DNA of 64,000 nucleotides from positions 1,860,001-1,924,000 of the forward strand of contig NZ_JARUBE010000003.1 of NCBI RefSeq assembly GCF_029626035.1. Direction: 5' to 3'. Positions within the stretch are counted from its first letter, which is position 1. Each line of letters starts with the position of its first letter. The position numbers and the translations under genes are program-made. Below are positions 23,509-31,692 of this stretch, in pieces. Under the pieces are notes generated by a model. That model had not been told where the DNA came from. It was given only the letters and a program-made list of their open reading frames with translations, and ran no database searches. The DNA comes from Micromonospora sp. WMMD980. Its GTDB lineage: Bacteria; Actinomycetota; Actinomycetes; Mycobacteriales; Micromonosporaceae.

Positions 23509-24261
23509 GTGCAGTCGACGAACGTGGACGTGCCCACCCCCGACGGAACGGCCGACGCCTACCTGGCCCGGCCCGAATCCGGCGGGCCGTTCCCGGGGGT
23601 CCTGCTCTTCATGGACGCGTTCGGGCTGCGGCCACGGATCGCCGAGATGGCCGAGACGATCGCCGGCCGCGGATACGTCGTGCTGGCGCCCAACCTCTTC
23701 CACCGCGCCGGCCGCACCCGGCCGGTCGACATGTCGGCCCTGGCCGACGACAGCCGGCGCGCCGAGCTGTTCGCGCAGGTCGGGCCCATGATCGCCGCGC
23801 TGACGCCGGACACGGTGGCCCGCGACGCCGCTGCCTACCTGGACTTCCTCGCCGCCCAGCCGGACGTCGCGCCCGGACCGGCCGCGATCACCGGCTACTG
23901 CATGGGCGGCACGAACGCGCTGCGGGCGATCGAGGCCCACCCGGACCGGATCGCCGCGGTGGCGGCCTTCCACGCCGGGCGGGTGGTCACCGACGCGCCC
24001 GACAGCCCGCACCTCGGTGTCGGCGCGGTGACCGGCGAGCTCTACTTCGGCCACGCCGACCAGGACGCGTCGATGACCGCCGAGCAGATCGCCGAGCTGG
24101 AGAAGGCGCTGGACGCGGCCGGCGTCACCTACCGCTCGGAGGTCTATCCGGGCGCCCACCACGGCTACACCCAGGCGGACACCCCGATGTACGACGAGCG
24201 GGCCACCGAGCGGCACTGGGTGGCGCTGTTCGATCTGCTGGAGCGCACGTTCCGGGGCTGA
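23509..24261 (+). CDS. Dienelactone hydrolase family protein
   Basis: 250 residues, alpha/beta hydrolase fold. Dienelactone hydrolase traits: a Cys nucleophile in G-Y-C-M-G-G near residue 131, an Asp in the H-A-D-Q-D-A segment near 183, and a His in H-H-G-Y near 220; the motif M-D-A-F-G-L-R near 36 is typical. The archetype opens dienelactones in the chlorocatechol pathway, but most actinobacterial members are general carboxylic-ester hydrolases. The GTG start has GAGGAGG 9 nt upstream. It may be cotranscribed with the maleylpyruvate isomerase family gene 32 nt downstream. Confidence 0.88.
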   Translation: MQSTNVDVPTPDGTADAYLARPESGGPFPGVLLFMDAFGLRPRIAEMAETIAGRGYVVLAPNLFHRAGRTRPVDMSALADDSRRAELFAQVGPMIAALTPDTVARDAAAYLDFLAAQPDVAPGPAAITGYCMGGTNALRAIEAHPDRIAAVAAFHAGRVVTDAPDSPHLGVGAVTGELYFGHADQDASMTAEQIAELEKALDAAGVTYRSEVYPGAHHGYTQADTPMYDERATERHWVALFDLLERTFRG

Positions 24262-24293
24262 CCCGGACGGCCCGGCCCGGCCACAATGGTGCG

Positions 24294-24920
24294 GTGGACG
24301 CCCACCTGCTGCCGATGATCGCCGCCGAGCGCCGCCGCACGGCCGACCTGATCGACTCGCTCACCCCGGCCCAACTGGACACGCCGAGCCTCTGCGGCGC
24401 GTGGACCGTGCGCGAGGTCGCCGGGCACCTGGTCTCGCCGCTTGTCGAACCGCCGTGGCGGCTGTTGCCGCTGCTGGTGGGCGCCGGTTTCCGGCCGCAC
24501 GTGGCGAACGCGCGGCTGGCCCGGCGGGTCGCCCGGCGGCCACCGGGCGAGCTGGCCGCCGCGCTGCGCGAGCACGCCGAGCACCGCTTCCGCCCGCCCG
24601 TGGTCGGCTGGCCCGGCCAGCTCACCGACCTGCAGGTGCACGGGCAGGACATCCGTCGTCCGCTCGGCCTCCCCGCCGACCTGGACCCGGACCGGCTGCG
24701 CATCTCGCTGGACTTCCTCACCGGCGGCCGGGCGGTCGGGTTCGTCGACCGTCGACGCGTCGCCGGGCTGCGTTTCGAGGCCACCGACCTGGGCTGGTCG
24801 GCCGGGGACGGGCCGGTGGTGCGCGGCCCGGGCGCGGCGCTGCTGCTCGCGCTGACCGGCCGCCGCGCGGCGCTGGCCGACCTCACCGGCGAGGGGGTGG
24901 CGACGCTGGCCGCCCGCTGA
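24294..24920 (+). CDS. Maleylpyruvate isomerase family mycothiol-dependent enzyme
   Basis: 208 residues with the DinB-like four-helix bundle of actinobacterial mycothiol-dependent proteins: E-R-R-R-T-A-D-L-I-D-S-L near residue 10, L-C-G-A-W-T-V-R-E-V-A-G-H-L near 33 (metal-binding His), and L-Q-V-H-G-Q-D-I-R-R near 112 with the other metal ligands. Family members use mycothiol and a divalent metal for isomerisation or detoxification. The partner substrate is unknown. A CACAAT hexamer 6 nt before the GTG suggests a leaderless start, although the gene also follows the hydrolase closely. Confidence 0.82.
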   Translation: MDAHLLPMIAAERRRTADLIDSLTPAQLDTPSLCGAWTVREVAGHLVSPLVEPPWRLLPLLVGAGFRPHVANARLARRVARRPPGELAAALREHAEHRFRPPVVGWPGQLTDLQVHGQDIRRPLGLPADLDPDRLRISLDFLTGGRAVGFVDRRRVAGLRFEATDLGWSAGDGPVVRGPGAALLLALTGRRAALADLTGEGVATLAAR

Positions 24921-24980
24921 CCCGGCGCCGCCGGGGTCGGCCGGGATGATTCGCCGGGTCGGCGACGGGTAACCGCCGCC

Positions 24981-26249
24981 ATGCCCGAGCGCCGCGCCGA
25001 CACCGTGCGCTCACCGCTGGACCGGGCCGCCGTGCAGGGCCGGCAGGCGTTCTCGGCGGCCCGCAGCAGGAGCGGGGCGGCCGGTCGACTCCGGGCACGC
25101 CAGCTCGAGGTCACCCTGATGATCGCCGCGCAGGCCGGGCTGGCCGCCGCGCTCGCGGCGATGCTCGCCCAGTGGCTGCTCGGTCCGGGCGCGCACGTCT
25201 TCGCGCCGGCCGCCGCGGTCGGCACCATCGCCACCGCGATCGGTCAACGCGCCCGGCGCACGCTGGAACTGCTGGTCGGTGTCGGCCTCGGCATCGTCGT
25301 CGGTGACCTGCTGCGTGACCTGCTCGGCTCCGGCGCCTGGCAGACCGGCCTGGTGGTCGGCCTGGCCATCGCCACCGCATTGGTGGTGGCCGGGCGCGGC
25401 GGCGCGCTGGTCGGCCAGGCCGGCGGTACGGCGGTGCTGATCGCCACGCTCGCCCCGGTCCAGCCCGGACTGGAGCTGCCCCGGATCTTCGACGCGCTGG
25501 TCGGCGGCCTGGTCGGCCTGTTCGTGGTGGCGCTGCTGCTGCCGGTCAACCCGATGCGGGTGCTGGACCGTGCGGCCGCTCCGGTGGTCACCTGGCTCAC
25601 CGCCCAACTCGACGCCACCGCGCGAGCCCTGGCCCGACGCGACGCCGACGCCGCGCAACGCGCCCTGGAGGACCTGCGCGGGCTGGAGCCCGACGTCGGG
25701 CGGCTCAACGAGGCACTGAGCGGGGCCGAGGAGGTCGTCACCATCGCGCCGGTCCGCTGGCACCGCCGGGCCGAGTACCACCGCTTCGCCGAGGCCGTCC
25801 AGCACCTGGAGCGTCTCATTCTCTACGCCCGGTCGGTGGCCCGCCGCTCCGCCACCGCGCTGCAGTACGACGAGCCGATCCCGCCCGCGCTGCCCGAGGC
25901 CACGGCGCGTCTCGGCGACGCGGTCCGGGAGCTGCACCGGGCATGCCGGATCGGCGCCGACCTGACCGGCGCCCGCAGGTTGGCCACGGAGGGCGCCGAG
26001 TTGGCCGGCCGGGCGTGGGGGCAGGGCGTGCGCGCCTTCGGCGAGGCGATGATCAGCGACCTGCGCACGGCGGACAGCGAGCTGCTCCGTGCCACCGGCT
26101 GCCCGCCGGACGAGGCGAACCGCGCCGTCCGCCGGTGCGCCGGCGCCGGTGAGGCGGCGGTCCGTCCGCCGGTCCGAGCCCGGATGCGACGGCCGGCGCG
26201 GCGGCGGGCAGGTGGCCGGCGGCCGGTCCGGTCTGTCGCGTCCGGCTGA
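24981..26249 (+). CDS. FUSC/aromatic acid exporter-like membrane protein
   Basis: 422 residues. A basic N-terminus is followed by six hydrophobic helices (about 45-180: I-A-A-Q-A-G-L-A-A-A-L-A, A-P-A-A-A-V-G-T-I-A-T-A-I-G-Q-R, V-G-V-G-L-G-I-V-V-G-D) and a long helical cytosolic half (about 190-400). The G-Q-R-A-R-R-T motif after helix 2 is typical of FUSC proteins, a family that includes AaeB-type exporters of aromatic acids. The C-terminus is extremely Arg/Pro-rich. Substrate unknown. The ribosome binding site is weak. Confidence 0.75.
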   Translation: MPERRADTVRSPLDRAAVQGRQAFSAARSRSGAAGRLRARQLEVTLMIAAQAGLAAALAAMLAQWLLGPGAHVFAPAAAVGTIATAIGQRARRTLELLVGVGLGIVVGDLLRDLLGSGAWQTGLVVGLAIATALVVAGRGGALVGQAGGTAVLIATLAPVQPGLELPRIFDALVGGLVGLFVVALLLPVNPMRVLDRAAAPVVTWLTAQLDATARALARRDADAAQRALEDLRGLEPDVGRLNEALSGAEEVVTIAPVRWHRRAEYHRFAEAVQHLERLILYARSVARRSATALQYDEPIPPALPEATARLGDAVRELHRACRIGADLTGARRLATEGAELAGRAWGQGVRAFGEAMISDLRTADSELLRATGCPPDEANRAVRRCAGAGEAAVRPPVRARMRRPARRRAGGRRPVRSVASG

Positions 26250-26312
26250 CGCGCGACCGCTCATCGAGCCACCGTGCGCGGACTGGCACCTGCCCCGGCC
26301 GGTGCGTCCGGT

Positions 26313-26318
26313 TAGCGT
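26313..26318 (+). promoter_or_regulatory. -10 element of RraA gene
   Basis: TAGCGT ends 6 nt before the ATG at 26325; leaderless geometry. Confidence 0.55.
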
Positions 26319-26324
26319 CGGTCC

Positions 26325-27038
26325 ATGGACACCGATCACCGTGCCCCGGCCGCGCGGTTCGCCGCGCTGACCACCGCCCACGTGGCCGACGCCTGCCTGC
26401 GGGCCGGCGTGCCGGTCCGGTGCGCCCCGGCCGCCGTGCGCCCGGTGCTGGCCGGGCGGCGGCTCACCGGTCGGGTCCGGCCGGCCCGGCACGCCGGCAG
26501 CGTCGACGTCTTCCTGGAGGCGATCGACCGGGCGTCGCCGGGCGACGTGCTGGTGGTCGACGACGGCGGGCGCACCGACCGGGCCTGCGTCGGCGACCTC
26601 GTCGTGCGGGAGGCGCGGGCGGCCGGGCTGGCCGGTCTGGTGGTGTGGGGCGCGCACCGGGACACCCTCGACCTGGCGGCGGTCGGGCTGCCGGTGTTCA
26701 GCGCCGGCGTCACCCCGACCGGTCCGCTGGAGCTGGACCCGGTGCCGGCCGGGGCGTTGGACTCGGCGCGGGTCGGCGAGTGGACCGTCGACGCGGGCGA
26801 CGTGGTGCTGGCCGACGACGACGGCGTGCTGTTCGTGCCCGCCGAGCGGGCCGGCGAGCTGGCCGACCTGGCCGGGTCCATCCGGGGCGCCGAGCGCCGG
26901 CAGGCCGACCGGATCGCCGCCGGCAAGTCGCTGCGCGCGCAACTCCGGTTCGGCGACTACCTGGCCGCCCGGGCGGCGGACCCGACGCTGACGTTCCGGG
27001 CGCACCTGCGCGCGGTGGGCGCCGCGATTGAGGAGTGA
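26325..27038 (+). CDS. RraA family protein (HMG aldolase/RNase E inhibitor-like)
   Basis: 237 residues with the RraA fold: T-A-H-V-A-D-A-C near residue 16, G-D-V-L-V-V-D-D-G-G near 80, V-G-D-L-V-V-R-E-A-R near 97, and W-T-V-D-A-G-D-V-V-L-A-D-D-D-G near 155. Relatives include 4-hydroxy-4-methyl-2-oxoglutarate aldolase and the RNase E regulator RraA; the R-x-x-x-x-D pattern (R-T-D-R-A-C-V-G-D) around residue 90 is compatible with the aldolase subgroup. Which activity applies is open. It ends three bases before the stop of the convergent response regulator. Confidence 0.8.
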   Translation: MDTDHRAPAARFAALTTAHVADACLRAGVPVRCAPAAVRPVLAGRRLTGRVRPARHAGSVDVFLEAIDRASPGDVLVVDDGGRTDRACVGDLVVREARAAGLAGLVVWGAHRDTLDLAAVGLPVFSAGVTPTGPLELDPVPAGALDSARVGEWTVDAGDVVLADDDGVLFVPAERAGELADLAGSIRGAERRQADRIAAGKSLRAQLRFGDYLAARAADPTLTFRAHLRAVGAAIEE

Positions 27039-27041
27039 GGC

Positions 27042-27668
27042 TCAGCCGCCGCGCGCCCACAACGCCAGGCGCACCCGGTTGGGGCTCGCGGTCTTGGTCA
27101 TCAGGCTGGTGATGTGGGTCTTCACCGTGGTCACGCCGATGTGCAGGCGTTCGGCGATCTCGGTGTTGGACAGCCCCTCCGCCACCAGCGCCAGCACGTC
27201 CCGCTCGCGGGCGGTCAGCTCGGCCGCGCGCCGCGGCGCGTCGGTCCGGGCGTGCACCGCCCGCTGGACCAGTCGGCGCAGCACCTCCGGGCTGAACGGG
27301 CTGTCCCCGGCGGCGGCCCGGCGCACGCCGTCGAGCAGGTCGGCCGGTGGCGCGTCCTTGAGCAGGAAGCCGCAGGCGCCCGCGGTCAGCGCCGGGTAGA
27401 GGTGGTCGTCGTCGCCGAAGGTGGTGAGCACCATGATCCGGGTGGCCGGCCGGTCGGCGAGGATCCGGCTGGTCGCGCTGATCCCGTCGACGCCGGGCAT
27501 CCGCAGGTCCATCACCACCACGTCCGGGCGCAGTCGGGCGGCCAGGGTCACCGCGTCGCGGCCGTTGTCGGCCTCGCCGACGACCTCCAGGTCGGGCTGG
27601 GCGTCGCAGAGCATGCGCAACCCGGCGCGGATGAGGTGCTGGTCGTCGACCAGCAGCACCCGGATCAC
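27042..27668 (-). CDS. NarL/FixJ family response regulator
   Basis: 208 residues: receiver with phospho-acceptor D54 (V-V-V-M-D-L-R-M-P), K in L-L-K-D-A near residue 104, and a C-terminal LuxR helix-turn-helix (L-T-A-R-E-R-D-V-L-A-L-V-A-E-G-L-S-N near 150). Its start overlaps the kinase stop by 4 nt. Last gene of a four-gene leftward operon with the kinase, an ABA4-like membrane protein and a second membrane protein, so its signal probably comes from the membrane. Confidence 0.92.
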   Translation of the reverse strand: MIRVLLVDDQHLIRAGLRMLCDAQPDLEVVGEADNGRDAVTLAARLRPDVVVMDLRMPGVDGISATSRILADRPATRIMVLTTFGDDDHLYPALTAGACGFLLKDAPPADLLDGVRRAAAGDSPFSPEVLRRLVQRAVHARTDAPRRAAELTARERDVLALVAEGLSNTEIAERLHIGVTTVKTHITSLMTKTASPNRVRLALWARGG

Positions 27669-28909
27669 GCCGACTCCGGCGCGGCCGACCGGGGCAGCGG
27701 CGCCCCGGCGGTGGGCCGCTCCGGCCCGGCCGGCGGCAGCACGGTGCGCACCCGCCAGCCGGCCCCGGTCGGCCCGGCCTCCAGCCGCCCGCCGAGCACC
27801 TCCACCCGTTCCCGCATCCCGACCAGTCCGTGGCCGCCGCCGGACGGCACGCCGGCCGGCGCGGCGCCGTGCCCGTCGTCGGACACCGCCCAGTGCACGG
27901 CGCCGTCCACCATCGACACGGTCAACCGGGCCCGGGCCGCCGCCCCCGCGTGCTTCGCCACGTTCGTCAACGCCTCCTGGGTCAGCCGTAGCACCGCCTG
28001 GCCGCGGACCGCGTCCAGCGTGCCGACGACCGCGTCCACGTCGGCCTCCACCACGACGCCGGCCTGCCGGGCCCGGTCCACCGCCGCGTCGAGCGCCGCC
28101 GGCAGCGCCGCCGGTTCGATGACCGTCAGCGCCGCGTCGCCGCGGACGCCGTCCGGGTCGCGCAGCACCGCCACCAGCCGGCGCAGGTCGGTCAGCGCCG
28201 CCGTGCCGGTGGTGTGCACGTCGTCGAAGACCTCACCCACCCGGGGGTCGAGGTCCGGCAGCACGTGTCGGGCCACCCCCACCCGCAGCACCATCGACGC
28301 GACGTGGTGGGCGAGCACGTCGTGCAGTTCGCGGGCGATGGCGCCGCGCTCGTCGGCGCGGGCGGCCCGGCTCTCCGACTCGCGCCGGCGCTGCTCGGCC
28401 GCGGCCCGCTCCTCGGCCTGCCGGCCCAGCTCCCGGGTGGTCCGCACGACCAGCCCGAGCAGCAGCGGCAGACCGACGGTGACGGCCAGCCCGAACACGC
28501 CGGTGATCACCCGCCGGATCGGATCGCCGACCAGGTCGGTCAGGTCGACGGCGGCGAGCAGGGCGGCGGCCAGCCAGAACGTGCGGGGCCGAGGGGCCCG
28601 CATGGTCAGCTCCAGCAGCGCCCAGCTCGCGCCGACCTGGTTGATCGTCACATCGTCGACCAGCCGGAACGCCGCCACCAGCAGGGCCGACTGGAGCAGC
28701 AGGTTCAGCTTCGGGCGGCGGTGGCAGAGCAGCGCCACCGCGAACGCGGCGAGCGCGAGCAGCCACTGCGTCGGCGTCGGGTCGGGCCGGCCGTGCGCCC
28801 CGACGACCAGGTAGCCGACGCCGCTGAGGTCCAGCAGCAGCATCCGCGCGAGCGTGTCCCGCGCGTCGAACAGCCGACCCACCCAGCCCACGGCCGCCAG
28901 CCTAGGCAA
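27665..28909 (-). CDS. Sensor histidine kinase (HisKA_3 type)
   Basis: 414 residues if the TTG at 28909 is used; a GTG at 28891 would shorten it by six residues and neither has a clear ribosome binding site. Five hydrophobic segments (about residues 20-170) are followed by a coiled region R-Q-A-E-E-R-A-A-A-E-Q-R-R-R-E, the phospho-acceptor A-R-E-L-H-D-V-L-A-H-H near 195 and an ATPase domain with T-Q-E-A-L-T-N-V-A-K-H near 295 and D-D-G-H-G near 332. It resembles the DesK/LiaS-like kinases of actinomycetes that sense the envelope. It overlaps both neighbours, so the whole set is translationally coupled. Confidence 0.9.
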   Translation of the reverse strand: MPRLAAVGWVGRLFDARDTLARMLLLDLSGVGYLVVGAHGRPDPTPTQWLLALAAFAVALLCHRRPKLNLLLQSALLVAAFRLVDDVTINQVGASWALLELTMRAPRPRTFWLAAALLAAVDLTDLVGDPIRRVITGVFGLAVTVGLPLLLGLVVRTTRELGRQAEERAAAEQRRRESESRAARADERGAIARELHDVLAHHVASMVLRVGVARHVLPDLDPRVGEVFDDVHTTGTAALTDLRRLVAVLRDPDGVRGDAALTVIEPAALPAALDAAVDRARQAGVVVEADVDAVVGTLDAVRGQAVLRLTQEALTNVAKHAGAAARARLTVSMVDGAVHWAVSDDGHGAAPAGVPSGGGHGLVGMRERVEVLGGRLEAGPTGAGWRVRTVLPPAGPERPTAGAPLPRSAAPESA

Positions 28910-29381
28910 CCGGCGCGGCAGGGGCCACCGCGCCGGTCCCGCCGCCGGCGGCCGACGTCGCGACCGCCGGCCGCCATCGGGACCGCAGTGCCAGGTGGAC
29001 GGCCAGGCCGAGCGGGCCGAGCAGGATGGTGAGTACCAGCACCGGGGCGGTGAGCAGGGCCGGAACGCCCCTTTCCCGGGCGTCGGAGAAGATCCAGCGC
29101 CCGACGAACAGGTCGAACCCGATCATGTGGGCCCAGGCCGCCGCCGCGCCGTCGGCGGTGCCGAGCAGGTCGCGCAGGCCGTCCAGCGTGGGCGCGGTGA
29201 CCACCGGCAGCACGGTGCCGAGCGCCGGCAGCACCAGCAGCGCGTACACCAGCAGGACCGGCGCCACGTCGAGCGGGGAGCGGACGATCCGGGTGGTCCA
29301 CGACCAGCGCGGAGCCAGGATCATCAGCGCCCAGAACGGGGCGGCGAGGGCGAACGTCAGGCCGAACAGCGCGCCGCTCAT
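28902..29381 (-). CDS. ABA4-like (DUF4281) membrane protein
   Basis: 159 residues with four membrane helices and the ABA4-like pattern: F-G-L-T-F-A-L-A-A-P-F-W near residue 6, G-F-D-L-F-V-G-R-W-I-F-S-D-A-R-E-R-G near 86 and L-T-I-L-L-G-P-L-G-L near 115. In plants ABA4 is needed for neoxanthin synthesis; the bacterial relatives have no established function. Overlaps the membrane protein upstream by 4 nt and the kinase downstream by up to 8 nt. Its place in a kinase operon suggests it modulates or supplies a membrane signal. Confidence 0.75.
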   Translation of the reverse strand: MSGALFGLTFALAAPFWALMILAPRWSWTTRIVRSPLDVAPVLLVYALLVLPALGTVLPVVTAPTLDGLRDLLGTADGAAAAWAHMIGFDLFVGRWIFSDARERGVPALLTAPVLVLTILLGPLGLAVHLALRSRWRPAVATSAAGGGTGAVAPAAPVA

Positions 29382-30310
29382 CCGGCCAGCGCCATCGCCG
29401 GGCGGCGGGTGCGGCGGGTCACCACGAGACCGGCGGCGGTCACGGTGGCGAGCGCCAACGCCGCCGCCGTCGCCAGGGTGAGCCCGTCCGGGCGGGACAG
29501 CGGCTGCCCGCGCAGCGCCTGCCAGGTGAGCAGCAGCGTCAACCCGGCGTACGCGGCGCCGCCGACCAGCACCAGCCGGGCCCGGGTCACCTCGTCCAGC
29601 CCGGTGCCGAGGAACCGGTCCAGCAGGATCGCCAGCAGCGGCAACGCCTGCAACGCGTGCAGCCCGACGAAGTGACCGACGCGCAGGTCACCGCCGGTGG
29701 TGCTCCAGCCGACCAGCGGCAGCCCCGGCCCGCCGTCCGGCACGCCGACGCTGTGCGCGCCGGTGATCCCGGCCGGGGCGCCGGCCGGCCGCTGCGCCAC
29801 CATCGGGACCGCGACGAGCATGCCGAGCAGCGAGACACCGAGGCCGAGTCGCACCGCGTACCCGCCGGCCCGGTCCGGTGTGCGCCGGCGCAGCAGCACC
29901 ACCGCGAGCACGACCTGGGCCAGGAAGAGCACCATGATCGCCGCGCCCATCACGTCGAACAGCGCCGCGTCCAGTTCCGTGGTGCCGTTGAAGTGGCTGG
30001 TGGTGCCGCGGACCACCTGGCCGACGATGACGACCATCTCCACCACCGACACCGCCACGATCACCGTGGCCGCCCGTTCCGCCGCCCGGCTGCGTGCCGG
30101 CAGCAGGGACAGCATCCAGGCGAGTGTCACCCCGTAGACGGTGAACGAGATCGCGAACTTCAGCGGCTTGAGCCAGGCGGGCGCGCCGGTGAGCACCCGG
30201 GGGTCGGCCACGACCCCGACCGCGGCGACGACGGTGAGCACCGCCATCGCGGCCACGAGGAGCATCAGGGGGCGGTGCCAGCCGGCCGCCCGGTTCCACA
30301 CGGTAGTCAT
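29378..30310 (-). CDS. Hypothetical polytopic membrane protein of two-component operon
   Basis: 310 residues with about eight hydrophobic helices. A conserved-looking motif P-A-W-L-K-P-L-K-F-A-I-S-F near residue 44 and T-T-S-H-F-N-G-T-T near 102 suggest an enzyme-like or pore-like core. L-R-V-G-H-F-V-G-L-H-A-L-Q-A-L-P near 205 has His residues inside a helix, as in heme- or quinone-binding membrane proteins. I do not know a named family function. First gene of the operon that continues with the ABA4-like protein, kinase and regulator. Confidence 0.7.
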   Translation of the reverse strand: MTTVWNRAAGWHRPLMLLVAAMAVLTVVAAVGVVADPRVLTGAPAWLKPLKFAISFTVYGVTLAWMLSLLPARSRAAERAATVIVAVSVVEMVVIVGQVVRGTTSHFNGTTELDAALFDVMGAAIMVLFLAQVVLAVVLLRRRTPDRAGGYAVRLGLGVSLLGMLVAVPMVAQRPAGAPAGITGAHSVGVPDGGPGLPLVGWSTTGGDLRVGHFVGLHALQALPLLAILLDRFLGTGLDEVTRARLVLVGGAAYAGLTLLLTWQALRGQPLSRPDGLTLATAAALALATVTAAGLVVTRRTRRPAMALAG

Positions 30311-30323
30311 GCCTGTAGATGCT

Positions 30324-30346
30324 CGCGACCGGCCGGGCCGGTCGCG
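30324..30346 (-). terminator. Hairpin downstream of dinB
   Basis: A perfect 10-bp inverted repeat (CGCGACCGGC / GCCGGTCGCG) with a 3-nt loop, 65 nt beyond the dinB stop and just before the membrane-protein operon start. Confidence 0.65.
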
Positions 30347-30411
30347 CCCGACCGGAAGCCGCGGTCACGGCCGGTGGTCCGAGCCGCGTCTCCTACCGGG
30401 GGAGGAGACGC

Positions 30412-31599
30412 TCAGTCGGGCAGCCGGGGCATCTCCACGCCGGGATCGCGGCCGAGCAGCACGCCCCGGGTCACCGCCCGCGAGCCGAAGCGGTCCCGCA
30501 CGGCGTCGAGCGCGGCGTCCAGCGCCGGCCCCGGGTCGGCGGTGAACGGCAGCGTGAGCTGGGTGTGCCCGTCGTCCAGGTTGCCCACCGACACGCCCAA
30601 CAGGGTGACGCCGCGCCGCTCGATCTGCGGCAGCGCCGCGCGCAGCAGCGCCTGGGCGGCGGCGCGCAAGGGCGCGGTCTGCGCGGTCGGCTTGTCCAGG
30701 GTGCGCGAGCGGGTGGCCCGGGTGTAGTCGGCGAAGCGCAGTCGCAGCGTCACCGTGCGGCCGGTGCGCCGGGCGTCGCGCATCCGCCCGGCCACCCGGT
30801 CGACCAGCCCGGCCAGCACCGCGTCCAGCCCGGCGGGGGAGTGCGGCTCGCGGCCCAGCGCGTGTTGCGCGCCCATCGAGGAACGGCGGCGGCCCACCTG
30901 CACGGCGCGGGGGTCACGGTTGTCGGCGAGGGCGTGCAGGTGCCGGCCGGCGCCGGCGCCGAGCAGCGACACCAGGGTGGGCTCGTCGAGCCGGGCCACC
31001 TGGCCGACCGTACGCAGGCCGTGCTCGCGCAGCCGGCCGGCGGTGACCGGGCCGACGCCCCACAGCCGCTCCACCGGCAGCGGGTGCAGGAAGGCCAGCT
31101 CCCGATCGGGCTCGACGACGAGCAGCCCGTCCGGCTTGGCCACCCCGCTCGCCACCTTGGCGAGGAACTTGGTGCGGGCCACGCCGACCGTGATCGGCAG
31201 GCCGACCTCCCGGCGGACCCGCTCGCGCAGCGTCGCCGCGATGCCGGCCGGCGGCCCGACGAGCCGCCGCAGCCCGCCCACGTCGAGGAACGCCTCGTCG
31301 ATGCTGAGCCCCTCGACCAGCGGGGTGGTGTGCCGGAAGATCTCGAACACCGCGCGGCTCGCCGCCGTGTAGGCGGCCATCCGGGGCGGCACCACGATCG
31401 CCTCCGGGCAGAGCCGCCGGGCCTGCCGCCCGCCCATGGCGCTGCGCACACCCCGGGCCTTCGCCTCGTAGCTGCACGCCAGCACCACGCCGCCGCCGAC
31501 GATCACCGGCCGCCCGCGCAGCCGGGGGTCGTCGCGTTGCTCGACGGAGGCGTAGAACGCGTCCAGGTCGGCGTGCAGGATGGTGGCCTCGTCCGACAC
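30412..31599 (-). CDS. dinB: DNA polymerase IV (Y-family, DinB)
   Basis: 395 residues. Y-family polymerase with H-A-D-L-D-A-F-Y-A-S-V-E-Q near residue 10 (first catalytic Asp), V-L-A-C-S-Y-E-A-K-A-R-G-V near 44, and S-I-D-E-A-F-L-D near 100 (catalytic D-E). Helix-hairpin-helix (W-G-V-G-P-V-T-A-G-R-L) and little-finger domains follow, ending without a recognisable clamp-binding extension. It copies damaged templates with low fidelity. The GTG at 31599 is chosen over an earlier GTG at 31617, because that one lies inside the SOS box and a leaderless -10 (GAAGAT) ends 6 nt before 31599. Confidence 0.93.
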   Translation of the reverse strand: MSDEATILHADLDAFYASVEQRDDPRLRGRPVIVGGGVVLACSYEAKARGVRSAMGGRQARRLCPEAIVVPPRMAAYTAASRAVFEIFRHTTPLVEGLSIDEAFLDVGGLRRLVGPPAGIAATLRERVRREVGLPITVGVARTKFLAKVASGVAKPDGLLVVEPDRELAFLHPLPVERLWGVGPVTAGRLREHGLRTVGQVARLDEPTLVSLLGAGAGRHLHALADNRDPRAVQVGRRRSSMGAQHALGREPHSPAGLDAVLAGLVDRVAGRMRDARRTGRTVTLRLRFADYTRATRSRTLDKPTAQTAPLRAAAQALLRAALPQIERRGVTLLGVSVGNLDDGHTQLTLPFTADPGPALDAALDAVRDRFGSRAVTRGVLLGRDPGVEMPRLPD

Positions 31600-31605
31600 C
31601 CGGCC

Positions 31606-31625
31606 ATCTTCGCACACCTGTTCGA
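31606..31625 (-). promoter_or_regulatory. SOS (LexA) box and -10 of dinB
   Basis: On the minus strand TCGAACAGGTGTGCGA (31610-31625) matches the actinobacterial LexA box TCGAAC-N4-GTTCGA with one mismatch. It overlaps by two bases a -10-like GAAGAT (31606-31611) placed 6 nt before the GTG start, so LexA would block polymerase directly. Confidence 0.75.
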
Positions 31626-31660
31626 ATGGCGCTGGGTGACCTGCCCGGACGAGGGCCGGA

Positions 31661-31678
31661 CGGCGGGAGGACCCGCCG
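31661..31678 (-). terminator. Hairpin downstream of penicillin acylase gene
   Basis: A 7-bp perfect stem (CGGCGGG / CCCGCCG) with a 4-nt loop, 14 bases beyond the stop at 31693. Short but well placed. Confidence 0.55.
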
Positions 31679-31692
31679 GCCGGCCGCCCGCG

